In this document: piece after piece, positions 24,936 through 36,751 of the stretch | Position numbering within the stretch: the stretch's first letter is position 1 | Layout of the letters: the number at the start of each line of letters is the position of its first letter | Assembly (NCBI RefSeq): GCF_000495475.1 | Contig: NZ_ASGZ01000044.1 | Location: 1-46,632, forward strand | DNA length: 46,632 nucleotides | Direction: 5' to 3' | DNA from: Candidatus Halobonum tyrrellensis G22 | GTDB lineage: Archaea; Halobacteriota; Halobacteria; Halobacteriales; Haloferacaceae | The notes under the pieces: generated by a model | The model's database searches: none | What the model saw: the letters and a program-made list of their open reading frames with translations, nothing else | What the model was told of the DNA's origin: nothing | Translations under genes and position numbers: made by a program

Positions 24936-26189
24936 ATGTCGTGGTACGCGATAGACGCCATCGACGACGCCCTCGACGCGAGTCGGGAGTTCCTCTTCCC
25001 GTTCTCGCTCGGGCGGTGGGCGCGGCTCGCGCTCATCACCTTCTTCGTCGGAGGGAGCGGCGTCGGTGGTCAGGTCTCCAACCTCCAGAACGTCGGACAG
25101 GTCCCGACCGGGCCGACCGGACCGACCCAGCCCTCCCCCTCCATTCCCACCGACCCCTCGACGGTCACCCCGGAACTCGGGGGGCTCGCACTCGTCGTCG
25201 TCGTGGTCGTCCTCCTGTTGGTCCTCGCACTGGCGCTCATCAGCTACACGTTCGAGTTCGTGTTCGTCGACGCCATCGCCGAGGACCGCGTGCGCGTGCT
25301 CGGACCGTTCGCGAGCCGGGTGGGCGACGGCCTGCGGCTGTTCGTCTTCGAGTTCGTCGTCGGACTGGTCAGCCTCCTGCCGTTCGCGGTCGCCGGGTTC
25401 CTGATACTGTTCGCTGGCGGACCGCCCGGATTCAACGGCTTCGACGCGCTCGTTGGCTTCTTCGGCTCCGTCGGCACCGCCGGCACCGTCGCGGTGGTCG
25501 TCCTCGCGGCCGCGTGGCTGGTCGTCACGGGGCTGGTCACCGGGTTCACCCGGACGTTCGTCGTCCCGGTGATGGTGGCGACCGGGTCGGGCGTCCTCGG
25601 CGGCTGGCGGCGGCTCTGGCCCCGCCTGCGCGACGAGTGGAAGCAGACGCTGGTGTACCTGGTGATGCACTTCTTCGTCGGCATCGGCGTGGGGCTGGTC
25701 GGGCTGCTGCTGTTCCTGTTCGGCGCCGTCGTCGTCGGCATCGTCGCCCTGGTGGTGGGGCTGGCGGCCGCGGCGGTGACCCACGGCGGCAACCCGATGG
25801 CCGGCACCGGCGTCGGCCTGCTCGCGGGCGGCGTCGTCTTCGCGCTGCTGTACTTCCTGTTCGTCTTCCTGCCGGTGGGTATCCTCACGACCACCTACGT
25901 CCGCACGTACGAACTCGCGTCCCTCGCCGGCTTCGACGACGCCTTCGACCTGCTCGGTCCCTACCGGCCCGACCGGCGCGGTCCCGGCGGCTCCGGTGAC
26001 GGCGGCGTCGGCGCGACCCGCGACGACGGGGTCGACGGTCCCGGCGGCGGCACCGGCGGGCGGGTCGGCGACCGGTCCGGCGAGGACGACGGGTTCGGCG
26101 GGGTCACCCCCGCGGACGACGGGGACGACGGGGGCGACGACCGCCGGGGCGGCGCCGGCGGCGGGCGGACCGGAACCCCGGCCGGGTAG
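24936..26189 (+). CDS. Polytopic membrane protein (DUF7544-like)
   Basis: A 417-residue integral membrane protein starting at ATG 24936. The N-terminus [23 protein letters not shown] is followed by a short hydrophobic segment, an external Pro/Thr/Gly-rich loop (about 50-80), and five to six long membrane helices between about 85 and 345. The last 70 residues are a Gly/Asp-rich tail that is probably disordered and cytoplasmic. Haloarchaeal genomes contain such a family of unknown function (DUF7544), to which I assign it from its N-terminal signature. It is 86 bp after the M24 gene. Confidence 0.75.
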   Translation: MSWYAIDAIDDALDASREFLFPFSLGRWARLALITFFVGGSGVGGQVSNLQNVGQVPTGPTGPTQPSPSIPTDPSTVTPELGGLALVVVVVVLLLVLALALISYTFEFVFVDAIAEDRVRVLGPFASRVGDGLRLFVFEFVVGLVSLLPFAVAGFLILFAGGPPGFNGFDALVGFFGSVGTAGTVAVVVLAAAWLVVTGLVTGFTRTFVVPVMVATGSGVLGGWRRLWPRLRDEWKQTLVYLVMHFFVGIGVGLVGLLLFLFGAVVVGIVALVVGLAAAAVTHGGNPMAGTGVGLLAGGVVFALLYFLFVFLPVGILTTTYVRTYELASLAGFDDAFDLLGPYRPDRRGPGGSGDGGVGATRDDGVDGPGGGTGGRVGDRSGEDDGFGGVTPADDGDDGGDDRRGGAGGGRTGTPAG

Positions 26190-26238
26190 CGGTCTGTCCG
26201 CTCGGTAGCTTTTTCCCCGGGCCGGCGGTGCCCCTTCC

Positions 26239-28497
26239 ATGGGCCTGGACGACGACGCGCGGGAGTACCACCGATCCGACCCGCCCGGGAAGATCGAGAT
26301 ATCGACGACGAAGCCGACGAACACCCAACGCGACCTGTCGTTGGCGTACTCGCCGGGCGTGGCGGCGCCGTGTCTCGACATCGACGCCGACTCCGAACGG
26401 GCGTACGAGTACACGGCGAAGGGGAACCTCGTCGCGGTCGTCTCGAACGGGTCGGCCGTACTCGGTCTCGGCGACATCGGCGGGCAGGCGTCGAAGCCGG
26501 TGATGGAGGGGAAGGGCGTCCTCTTCAAGCGGTTCGCCGACATCGACGTGTTCGACATCGAACTCGACCAGACCGACCCGGACGACATCATCCGGAGCGT
26601 CTCGGCGATGGAGCCGACGTTCGGCGGCGTCAACCTCGAGGACATCGCCGCGCCCGAGTGTTTCGAGATCGAGTCCAAACTCCGCGAGGAGATGGACGTC
26701 CCCGTCTTCCACGACGACCAACACGGCACGGCGATCATCTCCGGTGCGGCGCTGATCAACGCCGCCGACATCGTCGACAAGGACCTCTCGGAACTGGACA
26801 TCGTCTTCTCCGGTGCGGGTGCGTCCGCCATCGCGACGGCGCGCTTCTACGTCTCGCTGGGCGCGGAGGCGAGCAACATCGTGATGTGCGACTCCTCGGG
26901 CGTCATCACCGCCGAACGCGCCGCGAACGACGACGTCAACGAGTTCAAGAAGGAGTTCGCCAGCGAGACCGCCGAGGGCGGGCTGGCGGACGCGATGGAG
27001 GGTGCGGACGTGTTCGTCGGCCTGTCGGTCGGCGGCATCGTCGACCAGGAGATGGTGCGGTCGATGGCCGACGACCCCGTCATCTTCGCGATGGCGAACC
27101 CCGACCCCGAGATCGGCTACGAGGAGGCCAAAAACGCCCGCGACGACACGGTGATCATGGCCACGGGCCGGTCGGACTACCCCAACCAGGTGAACAACGT
27201 CCTCGGCTTCCCGTTCATCTTCCGGGGCGCACTCGACGTGCGCGCGACCGACATCAACGAGGAGATGAAACGCGCCGCCGCCGAAGCGCTTGCCGACCTC
27301 GCCCGACAGGACGTCCCCGACGCCGTCGTCAAAGCGTACGGCGACCAACCGCTCCAGTACGGTCCCGAGTACGTCATCCCGAAACCGCTCGACCCTCGCG
27401 TCCTCTTCGAGTTGGCGCCCGCAGTCGCCGAGGCGGCGAGCGAGTCGGGCGTCGCCCGGACCGAACTCGACCCCGACGAGTACACCGAGCGGCTGGAGGC
27501 GCGGCTGGGCAAGGGCCGCGAGATGATGCGGGTCGTGCTCAACAAGGCTCGCTCGGAGCCCAAGCGGGTCGTGCTCGCGGAGGGCGCCGACGAGAAGATG
27601 ATCCGCGCGGCCTACCAGATGCGCGAGCAGGGCATCGCCGACCCCGTCCTCCTGGGTGACCGCGGGGAGATCGAGTCGACCGCGCGGCGACTCGGGCTCG
27701 GGTTCGACCCCGAGGTGGTCGACCCCGGCGAGGACGCCGCGGCCGACCGGTACGCCGACCGCCTCCACGACCTGCGCAAGCGCAAGGGGATCACCCGCTC
27801 GGAGGCGGCCGACCTGGTCCAGCGGGACTCCAACTACTTCGGGAGCGTGATGGTCGAGGAGGGCGACGCGGACGCGCTGTTGACGGGGCTGACCCACGAC
27901 TACCCGAAGGCGCTCCGGCCGCCGCTGCAGGTGATCGGCACCGCGGAGGACGCCGACTACGTCGCGGGCGTGTACATGCTCACGTTCAAGAACCGCGTCG
28001 TGTTCTGCGCCGACACCACGGTCAACCAGGCGCCCGACGAGGAGGTGCTCGCGGAGATAACCAAACACACCGCCGACCTCGCGCGGCGGTTCAACGTCGA
28101 ACCGCGCGCCGCGATGCTGTCGTACTCCAACTTCGGCTCCGTCGAGAACGAGGGGACGATGAAGCCGCGGAAGGCGGTCGAACGCCTCCACGACGACCCC
28201 GAAGTGGACTTCCCGGTCGACGGGGAGATGCAGGCGGACACCGCCGTCGTCGAGGAGATACTCGAAGACACCTACCCGTTCGCGGAACTCGACGGGCCGG
28301 CGAACGTGCTGGTGTTCCCGAACCTGGAGGCGGGGAACATCGGCTACAAACTCCTCCAGCGGCTCGGCGGCGCGGGCGCCATCGGCCCGATGCTCGTCGG
28401 GATGGACAAACCGGTCCACGTGATCCAGCGGGGCGACGAGGTGAAGGACATCGTCAACCTCGCCGGGGTCGCGGTCGTCGACGCCCAAGACGAGTAG
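26239..28497 (+). CDS. maeB: NADP-dependent malic enzyme (MaeB type)
   Basis: A 752-residue two-domain protein. Residues 1-420 are malic enzyme: [12 protein letters not shown] holds the catalytic Tyr, and [20 protein letters not shown] with [12 protein letters not shown] the catalytic Lys region; E-D and H-D-D-Q-H-G-T-A motifs bind metal and substrate; [10 protein letters not shown] is the nucleotide-binding turn. Residues about 430-752 are a phosphotransacetylase-like domain ([18 protein letters not shown] to the C-terminal [17 protein letters not shown]), usually a regulatory acetyl-CoA-sensing module in MaeB. It decarboxylates malate to pyruvate with NADP reduction, linking the TCA cycle to gluconeogenic or lipid precursors. 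A GCTTTTTCC box precedes the ATG by about 27 bp. Confidence 0.95.
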   Translation: MGLDDDAREYHRSDPPGKIEISTTKPTNTQRDLSLAYSPGVAAPCLDIDADSERAYEYTAKGNLVAVVSNGSAVLGLGDIGGQASKPVMEGKGVLFKRFADIDVFDIELDQTDPDDIIRSVSAMEPTFGGVNLEDIAAPECFEIESKLREEMDVPVFHDDQHGTAIISGAALINAADIVDKDLSELDIVFSGAGASAIATARFYVSLGAEASNIVMCDSSGVITAERAANDDVNEFKKEFASETAEGGLADAMEGADVFVGLSVGGIVDQEMVRSMADDPVIFAMANPDPEIGYEEAKNARDDTVIMATGRSDYPNQVNNVLGFPFIFRGALDVRATDINEEMKRAAAEALADLARQDVPDAVVKAYGDQPLQYGPEYVIPKPLDPRVLFELAPAVAEAASESGVARTELDPDEYTERLEARLGKGREMMRVVLNKARSEPKRVVLAEGADEKMIRAAYQMREQGIADPVLLGDRGEIESTARRLGLGFDPEVVDPGEDAAADRYADRLHDLRKRKGITRSEAADLVQRDSNYFGSVMVEEGDADALLTGLTHDYPKALRPPLQVIGTAEDADYVAGVYMLTFKNRVVFCADTTVNQAPDEEVLAEITKHTADLARRFNVEPRAAMLSYSNFGSVENEGTMKPRKAVERLHDDPEVDFPVDGEMQADTAVVEEILEDTYPFAELDGPANVLVFPNLEAGNIGYKLLQRLGGAGAIGPMLVGMDKPVHVIQRGDEVKDIVNLAGVAVVDAQDE

Positions 28498-28544
28498 CCC
28501 CGAGCGCACATCCCTCCGGGACGAGTTTTCTACCCCGAGATTCA

Positions 28545-28575
28545 GTGCTGATAATCTAGCAGGTAGCCTTTTGTT
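28545..28575 (+). promoter_or_regulatory. AT-rich promoter region of the pilin operon
   Basis: GATAATCTAG and CCTTTTGTTTACC are the only AT-rich runs between maeB and the first pilin. They lie about 100-130 bp upstream, so a leader of some 80 bases is implied. Confidence 0.35.
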
Positions 28576-28675
28576 TACCACTCGGGTATCGCCGGACAGA
28601 GCCCGACGACGCAGGGCGGTGGGGGGGTCCAGAGCCCGTCGCCGTGCGAGAGTCGCGGGCGCGCAACACCAACAC

Positions 28676-29089
28676 ATGAACCTCAAACAACTCGTCACGG
28701 ACGACCGCGCCGTGAGCCCGGTCATCGGGGTCATCCTGATGGTCGCCATCACCGTGATCCTCGCGGCCGTCATCGGGACGTTCGTGCTCGGACTCGGTAG
28801 CGGGCTGAACCAAGCGCCGCAGGTGCAGATGGACTTCGAATACGATAGCCCGGATGGAACGGTTGCTGTTACTCATCAGGGTGGCGCTGAACTGTCGAAC
28901 AGTACGCTTTCAATATCTGAATCGGACACCAACACCTCACTGAGTTTGGGTACTCAAGATACCTACACCGCTGGTGACACCATCGCGTCCGGTGACTACG
29001 ACGCGGGCGAGACGATCAGCATCGTCTGGTCGAGCCCCGACGGCAGCAGCTCCCAGATCATCGGTGAATCCACCGCGCCGAGCAACTAA
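28676..29089 (+). CDS. Type IV pilin (PilA-like) 1
   Basis: A 137-residue prepilin. The class III signal is textbook for haloarchaea: K-Q-L-V-T-D-D-R-A followed by [20 protein letters not shown], cut by PibD just ahead of VSPVIG, after which the hydrophobic helix drives assembly. The head domain is small, acidic and Ser/Thr-rich and ends [15 protein letters not shown]. The next gene starts 2 bp after its stop and encodes a near twin. Codons for the head (about 28850-28990) are AT-richer than those for the helix. Pilins mediate adhesion and biofilm formation. Confidence 0.9.
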   Translation: MNLKQLVTDDRAVSPVIGVILMVAITVILAAVIGTFVLGLGSGLNQAPQVQMDFEYDSPDGTVAVTHQGGAELSNSTLSISESDTNTSLSLGTQDTYTAGDTIASGDYDAGETISIVWSSPDGSSSQIIGESTAPSN

Positions 29090-29091
29090 CC

Positions 29092-29526
29092 ATGAATATC
29101 AAACAACTCTTCGCTGACGACCGCGCGGTCAGCCCGGTCATCGGGGTCATCCTGATGGTCGCTATCACCGTGATCCTCGCGGCTGTCATCGGGACGTTCG
29201 TGCTCGGACTCGGTAGCGGACTCAACCAAGCGCCGCAGGTCCAGATGGACTTTCAGTTCACCGAGAACGCGAGCGAGGAGGGTTACAATGTTCAGGTCGT
29301 CCACCAAGGTGGACAGGAACTGACTGCCAATTCGATTTCAGCTGCGGCCTCGGAGGGGTCGGACATCTCGATCACTGGGACGAACAGCCCATACACAGCC
29401 GGTAGTGTCATTGTTGACAACAGCAACAATAGCGTGGTTCCCAGCGAAACCGTTCAGATTGTCTGGGCCTCACCCGACGGCAGCAGCTCCCAGATCATCG
29501 GCGAGTCCACCGCGCCGAGTAACTAA
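29092..29526 (+). CDS. Type IV pilin (PilA-like) 2
   Basis: A 144-residue prepilin, tandem to the first. Residues 9-52 are nearly identical to pilin 1 ([11 protein letters not shown] helix through [10 protein letters not shown]), and the last 15 residues are identical. The middle (about 53-125) has diverged (FTENASEEGYNVQVVHQGG and onwards), with VVHQGGQEL aligning to VTHQGGAEL. Tandem duplication followed by head-domain divergence is the likely history. Both genes should be on one transcript and may form heteropolymeric pili. Confidence 0.9.
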   Translation: MNIKQLFADDRAVSPVIGVILMVAITVILAAVIGTFVLGLGSGLNQAPQVQMDFQFTENASEEGYNVQVVHQGGQELTANSISAAASEGSDISITGTNSPYTAGSVIVDNSNNSVVPSETVQIVWASPDGSSSQIIGESTAPSN

Positions 29527-29684
29527 TCGCACCCGCGTTCTCACACTTTTCTCGACCGCTACACCGCGTAGCCGCGCGGCCGACCGGACGCCGGAGAACG
29601 GACGGCTCGACCCGCCGAGTCCGCGCGTAGACGCCGAGGCTCGTTATCACAGCATATAAGCCACTCAGTCACTTCGTGAGGGGT
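29527..29684 (+). promoter_or_regulatory. Promoter region of the ABC importer
   Basis: No gene is seen here. CATATAAG at 29653-29660 is a TATA-like box about 25-32 bp before the binding-protein ATG, indicating a near-leaderless transcript. CACACTTTTCTCG at 29542-29554 may end the pilin transcript. Confidence 0.45.
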
Positions 29685-31346
29685 ATGTCGAACGAGGACA
29701 CCACCAGACGGCGGTTTCTGAGCGCGGCCGGGTCGGCCGCGGCGGCGGCGGCGCTGGCCGGCTGTTCGGGCAACGGCGGCGACGACGCAACCACCGAGGG
29801 CGACGCCGACACCACCGCGTCGACGGGGACGGACACCGCCACCGGAACCGAGGCGGCGGAGACGACCGAACTGCCCGAACCCGAGACGCGGGAGGGGTAC
29901 CTCCAGCGGGCGAACCTCGTGGCCCACGAGCAGGCGCCGTGGATCTTCCTCAACCGCCAGTACTCGGTGTACGGCAAGTCGAACGCCATCGAGTGGGAGG
30001 CGCGACGCGACGAGCGGATCGACGCGTACGACATCGCGCCCGCGGGCGACGGCGGCGAGGACGTGCTGATCACGCAGGGGCAACTCGACTCGGGGCTCGA
30101 CCCCCACGACCACCGCGAGACGACCACCGACAACGTCGTCCTCCAGGCGTACGAGGGCGTCCTCGCGCGCGACGCCGAGGGGTCGGTCATCCCGATGCTG
30201 GCGACCGAGTACGAACGCGTCGAGGACGGCGTGGTCGAGTTCGTCGTCCGCGACGACGTGACGTTCCACAACGGCGACCCGCTCACCCCCGAGGACGTCG
30301 CCTTCTCGATCAACCGGATCGTCCAGAGCGACGTGGGCGGACTCGAGAGCCCTCAGAGCGACCAGTTGTCCGGCGTCACCGGCGCGGAAGTCGCCGACTC
30401 GGAGGCGCGGACGGTCCGGGTCGAATCGGAGAACCTCAACCCGATCGTCTTCGCGCTGTTCGCGAGCTACTGCGACATCATGCAGCAGTCGTGGGTCGAG
30501 GAGCACGAGAACGCCTACATCAACCAGCACATGAACGGGACCGGCCCGTTCGTCCTCTCGAACTACGAGCAGGGCGTCTCCGTCGAGTTCGAGCGGAACG
30601 AGGAGTACTGGCAGGAGCCCGCGGCCATCTCGACGCTCACCTTCGAGGGCGCCTCCGAGGCGAGCACGCGCGTCAACACGCTGCTCAGCGGCGAGTCGGA
30701 CATCATCGTCAACGTCCCCCCGCAGGACGTGAGCCGCGTCGACAGCAACGAGTCGACGTCGGTCGCGGCGGTGCCGTCGACGCGGATCATCTACAACGGG
30801 CTCCGGACCGACGTCGAGCCGTTCGACTCGGTCGAGTTCCGCCGCGCGATGAACTACGCGGTCAACCTCGATTCGATCGTCGAGAACGTCCTCCAGACGT
30901 TCGGCGCCCCGACGGGCCAGCCGACGCTCGAAGGGTTCACCGGCTACAACTCCGACGTCGACCCGTACCCCCACGACCCCGACCGCGCCGAGCAGTTGGT
31001 CGAGGAGTCGGGCTACGGCGGCGCGGAGCTGACGCTGCACACGCCGGTCGGCCGCTACCTCAAGGACGTCGAGATCGCCCGCGCGGTCGCGAGCCAGATC
31101 GACGAACTCCCCAACGTCTCCGCGAGCGTCGAACAGCGGGAGTTCGCGTCGCTCACCGACGAACTGCTGACGGGCAGCATCGAGGACAAGCCCCACTGGT
31201 TCCTCATCGGCTGGGGGAACGCGACGTTCGACGCGAGCCAGACGCTGATCCCGCTGATGACGAGCGAGGGCGTGTTGACCACGTTCCAAAGCGAGCGGTT
31301 CGACAGCCTCGTCGAGAACGCCCAGGGCCTCCCGGGCGACAACTGA
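29685..31346 (+). CDS. ABC importer substrate-binding lipoprotein (SBP_bac_5), apparently circularly permuted
   Basis: A 553-residue Tat lipoprotein: R8-R-R-F-L, hydrophobic core, lipobox L-A-G-C27, then an Asp/Thr linker. The body (about 125-553) is peptide/nickel-type SBP: LDPHDHRETT, VTFHNGDPLTPEDVAFSINR and GTGPFVLSNYEQG in the usual order. Residues 67-118 (REGYLQRANLVAHEQAPWIF, VYGKSNAIEWEARRDERID) look like the segment that normally ends this family, yet lie before the body. The protein stops at SLVENAQGLPGDN, just where that tail would begin. Both junctions share an L-P dipeptide. It delivers a peptide-like or other solute to the permeases encoded downstream; the solute is unknown. Confidence 0.9.
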   Translation: MSNEDTTRRRFLSAAGSAAAAAALAGCSGNGGDDATTEGDADTTASTGTDTATGTEAAETTELPEPETREGYLQRANLVAHEQAPWIFLNRQYSVYGKSNAIEWEARRDERIDAYDIAPAGDGGEDVLITQGQLDSGLDPHDHRETTTDNVVLQAYEGVLARDAEGSVIPMLATEYERVEDGVVEFVVRDDVTFHNGDPLTPEDVAFSINRIVQSDVGGLESPQSDQLSGVTGAEVADSEARTVRVESENLNPIVFALFASYCDIMQQSWVEEHENAYINQHMNGTGPFVLSNYEQGVSVEFERNEEYWQEPAAISTLTFEGASEASTRVNTLLSGESDIIVNVPPQDVSRVDSNESTSVAAVPSTRIIYNGLRTDVEPFDSVEFRRAMNYAVNLDSIVENVLQTFGAPTGQPTLEGFTGYNSDVDPYPHDPDRAEQLVEESGYGGAELTLHTPVGRYLKDVEIARAVASQIDELPNVSASVEQREFASLTDELLTGSIEDKPHWFLIGWGNATFDASQTLIPLMTSEGVLTTFQSERFDSLVENAQGLPGDN

Positions 31347-31457
31347 GCGGGCTGACGGCGCGGTCGGTCACGGCCCGACCGCCGGGCGCGGCGCGCGCCC
31401 GTCCGCGGCCCGCGTCTCACACACCAACACTCACCTCACACTCACACTCACATCCAC

Positions 31458-32453
31458 ATGGCTTACGGACGGTTCTTACTCAAACGCGGTCTGCAGGGCG
31501 TGCTGGTCGTCTGGGGGGTGGTGACCGTCGTGTTCGGACTGCGGTTCATCACGCCCGGCAACCCCGTCAACGCCGTCGCGCCGCTGGACGCCAGCCCGGA
31601 GCTGCGACAGCGGATCGCCGAGGAGCTCGGTCTCAACCGCCCGGTGTACGTCCAGTACGCCGACTACATCTGGGAACTGCTCCACGGCGACATGGGCTAC
31701 TCGTACATCTCGAGTATCGACGCGAGCACGATCGTGTTGAGCAAACTCCCCGCGACGCTCGAACTCGCGGTGGCGTCGACAGTCGTCGCCATCGTGTTGT
31801 CGATCCCGCTGGGGGTCGTGAGCGCGACCCGGCGGCACGAGCCCGCCGACTACGCCGCGACGTCGTTCTCGCTGGTCGGCATCTCGACGCCGAACTTCTG
31901 GCTGGGGATCATGCTCGTGTTGCTGCTGTCGGTCGAACTCAACCTCTTCCCGACCAGCGGGCGGGCGTTCGGCTTCTACCGGTCGTTCGAACTGCTGTTC
32001 GCCGAGGGGGTGGGCGCGTTCTGGGCCGCCATCACGGGCTGGCTGTGGCACATCGCGCTCCCGGCGGTCACGCTGGGGACGTACTTCACGGCGCTCGTCA
32101 CGCGGCTCACCCGCTCGGGGATGCTCGACGAACTCGGCAAGCAGTACGTCCGCGCGACCCGCGCGAAGGGACTGCCCGAGACGTTGGTGCGCTACCGACA
32201 CGCGCTCAAGAACACGCTGATCCCGGTGGTGACGGTGCTCGGTCTCCAGATGGGGACGCTGATCGGCGGCGCGGTCATCACCGAGGCGGTGTTCTCGTGG
32301 CCCGGGCTCGGCACCACGCTGATCAACGCGATCAACGCCCGCGATTGGCCGATCATCCAGGGGACGCTGATCGTCATCGGCGTCGGGTTCGTGCTGGTGA
32401 ACGTGCTGGTCGACGCGCTGTACGCGTATCTCGACCCGCAGGTGGTGGAGTAG
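31458..32453 (+). CDS. dppB: ABC importer permease 1 (DppB type)
   Basis: A 331-residue inner-membrane permease with about six helices. The N-terminal motif RFLLKRGLQGVLVVWGVVTVVF is the standard DppB/OppB opening; the cytoplasmic EAA loop is in ATRAKGLPETLVRYRHALKN, which docks the ATPases. It forms a heterodimeric channel with the next gene product, whose ATG follows its TAG directly. The 111 bp leader before it holds a CA-rich run (CACTCACACTCACA) and no other gene. Substrate class (dipeptide, oligopeptide, nickel) cannot be told. Confidence 0.92.
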   Translation: MAYGRFLLKRGLQGVLVVWGVVTVVFGLRFITPGNPVNAVAPLDASPELRQRIAEELGLNRPVYVQYADYIWELLHGDMGYSYISSIDASTIVLSKLPATLELAVASTVVAIVLSIPLGVVSATRRHEPADYAATSFSLVGISTPNFWLGIMLVLLLSVELNLFPTSGRAFGFYRSFELLFAEGVGAFWAAITGWLWHIALPAVTLGTYFTALVTRLTRSGMLDELGKQYVRATRAKGLPETLVRYRHALKNTLIPVVTVLGLQMGTLIGGAVITEAVFSWPGLGTTLINAINARDWPIIQGTLIVIGVGFVLVNVLVDALYAYLDPQVVE

Positions 32454-33563
32454 ATGGCGGACTCGACCGGACCCCTCGACCGGCTGTTCGGCGCCGTAGA
32501 CCGCGTCCGCGGCGCGCTGACGGTTTCGCCGCGGACGGTGCGGAACCTGAAGTCGGAGTACCGCACGAGCGCGCTCTCGAAGGTCGGGGTCGCGCTCATC
32601 CTCGTCGTCGTGTTCATGGCGGTGTTCGCGCCGTTCATCGCGCCCCAGAACCCGACGACCCAGAACCTCGACAACGGGCGGCTCCCCCCGCTGGGGTTCA
32701 CGCAGACGGAACAACAGACGCAGACGCAGATGGTCAACGGAAGCATCCAGACGGTGAACACGACGGAGACGGTCAACGCGACGCTCGCCCACCCGCTCGG
32801 GACGAACTCGCTCGGCCAGGACATGCTCGCGCGGGTGATCTACGGCGCCCGCACGTCGCTGCTGGTCGGACTGCTCGGAACCTCGCTCGCGGCGCTGTTG
32901 GGCGTGAGCGTCGGACTCACCGCGGGCTACTACCGCGGCCGGGTCGACGACACGCTGATGCGCTTTGCGGACGTGTCGCTCGCGTTCCCCTCGCTGGTGC
33001 TCGCGATCGCGCTGATCGGCGTGTGGGGGCGCGCGAGCGTGAGCGTCCCCGACCCGTTCGTGGTCGCGGGGGTGGTCGACCCGGTTCGGAGCGCGCTCGG
33101 CCTGCCGACGCCGATGCCCGACACGTTCGTCCTCCCGGGGACGGTGATCGTCGTCGTCGGGCTGGTCAACTGGGTGTGGTTCGCGCGGGTCGCCCGCGGC
33201 GAGGCGCTCTCCATCCGCGAAGAGGAGTTCGTGAAGGCCGCGCGCGCTCTCGGCGCGGACGACGCCCGGGTCGTCCTCCGGCACGTCCTCCCGAACGCGA
33301 CGACGCCGATCCTCGTGCTCGCGACGATCCAGGTGGCGTCGATCATCCTGCTCGAATCCTCGCTGTCGTTCCTCGGCTTCTCGGGGACGACCCTCTCGTG
33401 GGGCTTCGACATCGCGCAAGGGCGGGCGTACCTCGCGTCGGCGTGGTGGATCGCCACCGTCCCCGGGCTCGCCATCGTGTTGACCGTCGTCGGCATCAAC
33501 CTGGTCGGCGACTGGCTCCGCGACGCGCTCGACCCGGGCATCGAGGGCGAGGGGGGGATGTGA
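32454..33563 (+). CDS. dppC: ABC importer permease 2 (DppC type)
   Basis: A 369-residue permease. It has the DppC/OppC N-terminal helix (KVGVALILVVVFMAVFAPFI), then an external loop with a Gln/Thr-rich stretch (about 80-110), HPLGTNSLGQDMLARVIYGA, and the EAA loop EEEFVKAARALGADDARVVL. About six helices. The loop preceding HPLGTN is longer than in bacterial DppC. It starts immediately after the dppB stop, and dppD starts 1 bp after its TGA, so the four genes form one transcript. Confidence 0.92.
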   Translation: MADSTGPLDRLFGAVDRVRGALTVSPRTVRNLKSEYRTSALSKVGVALILVVVFMAVFAPFIAPQNPTTQNLDNGRLPPLGFTQTEQQTQTQMVNGSIQTVNTTETVNATLAHPLGTNSLGQDMLARVIYGARTSLLVGLLGTSLAALLGVSVGLTAGYYRGRVDDTLMRFADVSLAFPSLVLAIALIGVWGRASVSVPDPFVVAGVVDPVRSALGLPTPMPDTFVLPGTVIVVVGLVNWVWFARVARGEALSIREEEFVKAARALGADDARVVLRHVLPNATTPILVLATIQVASIILLESSLSFLGFSGTTLSWGFDIAQGRAYLASAWWIATVPGLAIVLTVVGINLVGDWLRDALDPGIEGEGGM

Positions 33564-33564
33564 G

Positions 33565-34846
<1,282 letters not shown>

Positions 34847-34854
<8 letters not shown>

Positions 34855-36718
34855 GACCGACCCCGGCGCCGGGAGCGACCTCCGGGGGACGGACGCCCGG
34901 GACGGGGACGGCGCAGACGCGAGTGCCCCGCCCGCGGGCGACGACGACGCGCTCGTGGAGGTGCGCGGCCTGCGGAAGTACTACTACGAGGACGACACGC
35001 TGATCGACCGACTGTTGCGCCGCGAGCCGACCAGCATCCAGGCGGTCGACGGGGTCGATCTGGACATCGAGCGGGGGGAGACGCTCGGGCTGGTCGGCGA
35101 GTCGGGCTGTGGCAAGTCGACGACCGGCGAGACGCTGTTGCGCCTGCGCGACGCGACCGACGGCTCCGTGCGGTTCGACGGCGAGGACGTGCTCTCGATG
35201 GGGTCGTCGGAGCTCCGCCGGTTCCGCAAGCGCGCGCAGATCGTCTTCCAGGACCCCTTCTCCAGTCTCGACCCGCGGATGACCGTCGGCGACGTGATCG
35301 CCGAGGGGCTGAAGATCCACGACCTGCCCGCCGCCGACCCCGACGTGGCGGTCGAAGCCGACGTGACCGTCGACGGCGACGCCGACGTGGAGGTGACCGT
35401 CGACGACGACGTCGACACCGCAGTCGAAAGCGAGGGAGGCGTCGCGCGCGTCCCCGTCCGCGTGGACGCGACCGGCGCGGGTGCGACCGGGTCGGCCGAC
35501 GGCGGGACGCGCGCGGACGGCGGGCCGACCGTCTCGTTCGGCCGGTACGACGACGTGCTCGCGGCCGAGGTAACCCCTCGCGACGGCGGCTACGACGTGC
35601 ACGTCTCGGTCGGCGCCTCCAAGCGGACGCTCCGCCGCGAGCGGGCGCGCACGCTGCTCGAACGCGTCGGTCTCTCGGCCGGCCAGATCGACCGCTACCC
35701 CCACGAGTTCTCGGGGGGACAGCGACAGCGGGTCGGCATCGCCAGAGCGCTCGCGCTCGACCCCGAGTTCATCGTGCTCGACGAGCCGGTGAGCGCGCTC
35801 GACGTGTCGGTGCAAGCGCAGATCCTCAACCTGCTCGACGACCTGCAGTCGGAGTACGGCCTGACGTACCTGTTCATCGCGCACGACCTGAGCGTGGTCC
35901 GGCACATCTGCGACCGGGTGGCCGTGATGTACCTCGGCGAGGTGGTCGAGACGGGGACGACCGAGGAACTGTTCGAGTCGCCGAAACACCCCTACACCGA
36001 GGCGCTGTTGGAGTCGGTCCCGCGGGCGGACACCTCCGAGCAGGGCCGACGGGTCGAGACGCTGTCGGGCGACGTGCCGTCGCCGCGCGACCCGCCGTCC
36101 GGCTGTCGGTTCCGGACCCGCTGTCCGGAGGTCATCCCGCCCGCGGGCGTCGCCGTCGACCAGTCGACGTACCGGTCGGTGATGGACCTCCGCGACCGCC
36201 TCCGCCGCGGCGACTTCGGCACGGGCGTCGTCTGGGAGGCGGTCGGCGACCCCGACCGCGAGGACACCGAGGCGTTCAAACGCGAGGTGCGCGCGGAGTT
36301 CGGTCTCGACGGGCTGACGGGCGCGAACGGCGACACCGTCGAGGACGCGCTCGAAGTGCTCGCGAACGGCCGCGAACGCGAGGCGGCCGAGCGGCTGACC
36401 GAGCGGTTCGAGTCGGTCTGCGAGACCGAGGAGCCGGTGTTGCCCGACGAACCGCACCCGGCGGCGTGTCACCTCTACGACGACGAGCGAGCGGCCGCGG
36501 GCGTCGACGACGACGCCGACCCCGTGACCGACCCCGAGTTCGGCGGGGCCGGGATGGCGGCGGGGATGGAGACCCCGGACCCCGAGGCGGCGGGCGGGGA
36601 GCTACCCGACGGGGTGTCCGACCCGGAGCACGGGGTCTCGGACGGGGACTCTAGCGATGCGGACGACGCCGACGACCACGACGCGAGTGAGGACGACCGC
36701 GACGGGTCGGAACCGTAA
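34847..36718 (+). CDS. dppF: ABC importer ATP-binding protein 2 (DppF type) with large insertions
   Basis: A 623-residue ATPase from GTG 34847; bacterial DppF is about 330. Core motifs are intact: GESGCGKST (84-92), [38 protein letters not shown] and IAHDLSVV. Residues about 164-258 are an extra acidic block ([19 protein letters not shown] and so on) between Q-loop and signature. A second block of about 95 residues (430-522) splits the Cys-bearing C-terminal oligopeptide domain: C420 and C426 precede it, C525 and C541 follow. An acidic tail of 80 residues ends the protein. It is expected to pair with DppD; the inserts may contact the permeases or be haloarchaeal adaptations. Confidence 0.9.
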
Positions 36719-36751
36719 CCGTAAGGCGGGGACCGCGGGAACCACCGGTAC

